NCBI GenBank assembly: GCA_020724485.1
Contig: DYGW01000002.1
Location: 1-49,651 of the forward strand
Direction of reading: 5' to 3'
Source: Thermoflexus sp.
GTDB taxonomy: Bacteria > Chloroflexota > Anaerolineae > Aggregatilineales > Aggregatilineaceae
Length of the DNA stretch: 49,651 bases
Below are positions 49,258-49,651 of this stretch, one piece after another. The translations under genes were made by a program, and so were the position numbers. The notes beneath the pieces are model-generated. The model saw only the letters and a program-made list of their open reading frames with translations, searched no databases and was not told the origin of the DNA. How positions within the stretch are numbered: position 1 is the stretch's first letter; every line of letters starts with the position of its first letter.

Positions 49258-49651
49258 TTATGCCTCATCGTCGGATGGTTCGTCTGCCTCATCCACCTCG
49301 GATTCGAGTTGGTCATCTGCAACGGCGAGAATAGCGGAACCTTGCTGCTTGTACCGTTTGTACTCATGCAAGTTGCGGTAGGGTGGATACTCCATCCCTT
49401 CTGCGCGTGCATCGGCCATGGTGCGATAGTTCATCCAATAGTCATCAAATACTTCGATCCCCAATGAAGCAAAAACCCCCGTCCCGTTGTTCAACCGCTC
49501 CTCGAACACGGTGGAGCCAATGTTGCGGGTGTTTCCGCTCCCTGGGCGATCCGCCGCAATGCGATATTTCTCGTGCAGGAAGAAGTCGAAGTCTCTGGCA
49601 ACCGCAGGAATGTCTGCCAGTTGGCCGATGTCATAGACACGCCGCTCATCA
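49258..49651 (-). CDS. Unknown protein, 5' end outside the window
   Basis: The frame is open to the right edge, giving at least 130 C-terminal residues. It begins DERRVYDIGQLADIPAVARDFDFFLHEKYRI, continues with GSGNTRNIGSTVFEERLNNGTGV and IEVFDDYWMNYRTMADARAEGMEYPPYRNLHEYKRYKQQG, and ends in an acidic tail (ESEVDEADEPSDDEA). No membrane segments. I do not recognise the family. Its neighbourhood next to toxin and HEPN genes hints at a defence or mobile context, but nothing in the sequence proves it. Confidence 0.7.
   Translation of the reverse strand, partial: DERRVYDIGQLADIPAVARDFDFFLHEKYRIAADRPGSGNTRNIGSTVFEERLNNGTGVFASLGIEVFDDYWMNYRTMADARAEGMEYPPYRNLHEYKRYKQQGSAILAVADDQLESEVDEADEPSDDEA

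Overview
The window looks like a chromosomal segment of a GC-rich, heterotrophic, Chloroflexota-like bacterium (Anaerolineae-like is my best guess). This rests on gene content, not on a phylogeny: a heliorhodopsin, many carbohydrate ABC transporters, a threonyl-tRNA synthetase without a TGS domain, a T-box leader, and dense intergenic palindromic repeats. I saw no rRNA, tRNA, CRISPR array or intact insertion sequence.

Bases 1-21,400 (all + strand) hold two sugar-uptake loci. The first has a GH13_18 phosphorylase (cut by the window start), a GT4 glycosyltransferase, a LacI regulator with two perfect 18-bp operators, a binding protein, two permeases, an MsmK-type ATPase and an (alpha/alpha)6-type glycosidase. 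The second has a GntR-LacI hybrid regulator, a binding protein, two permeases, an ATPase, a PHP-domain hydrolase and a GH38 alpha-mannosidase. The enzyme mix suggests turnover of glucosyl- or mannosyl-glycerate type solutes or mannosides; this is inference. A heliorhodopsin with its own promoter follows.

Bases 21,400-35,000 hold phosphoenolpyruvate carboxylase (-), a peptide-type ABC cluster on the minus strand (binding protein, DppB, DppC), and a second one on the plus strand. The second is flanked by two paralogous ABC-2-like membrane proteins. Neither cluster has an ATPase gene here.

Bases 35,000-43,430 (- strand) are a third sugar locus: LacI regulator, binding protein, two enlarged permeases and a GH2 glycosidase, also without an ATPase. 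It probably borrows one of the two MsmK-type ATPases.

Bases 43,640-46,520 are the thrS locus. A sigma70-like promoter drives a T-box leader with a clear antiterminator/terminator switch, then a 115-residue unknown protein, then an 18-codon leader peptide with six threonine codons followed by a 17-bp stem-loop, then thrS. Two apparent threonine-sensing devices in one transcript is the most unusual feature of the window.

Bases 46,520-49,651 are a toxin/defence-like island: a Phd/YefM antitoxin with a broken PIN toxin, a lower-GC HEPN (Apea-like) protein, and an MntA-HepT type MNT/HEPN pair bracketed by 75-bp direct repeats.

Intergenic DNA carries several repeat families. These are three copies of an AGACTTCCGAAGT stem-loop just after plus-strand stop codons, five GTAGGGGCG-type palindromes, three large nested palindromes, and hairpins between binding-protein and permease genes.
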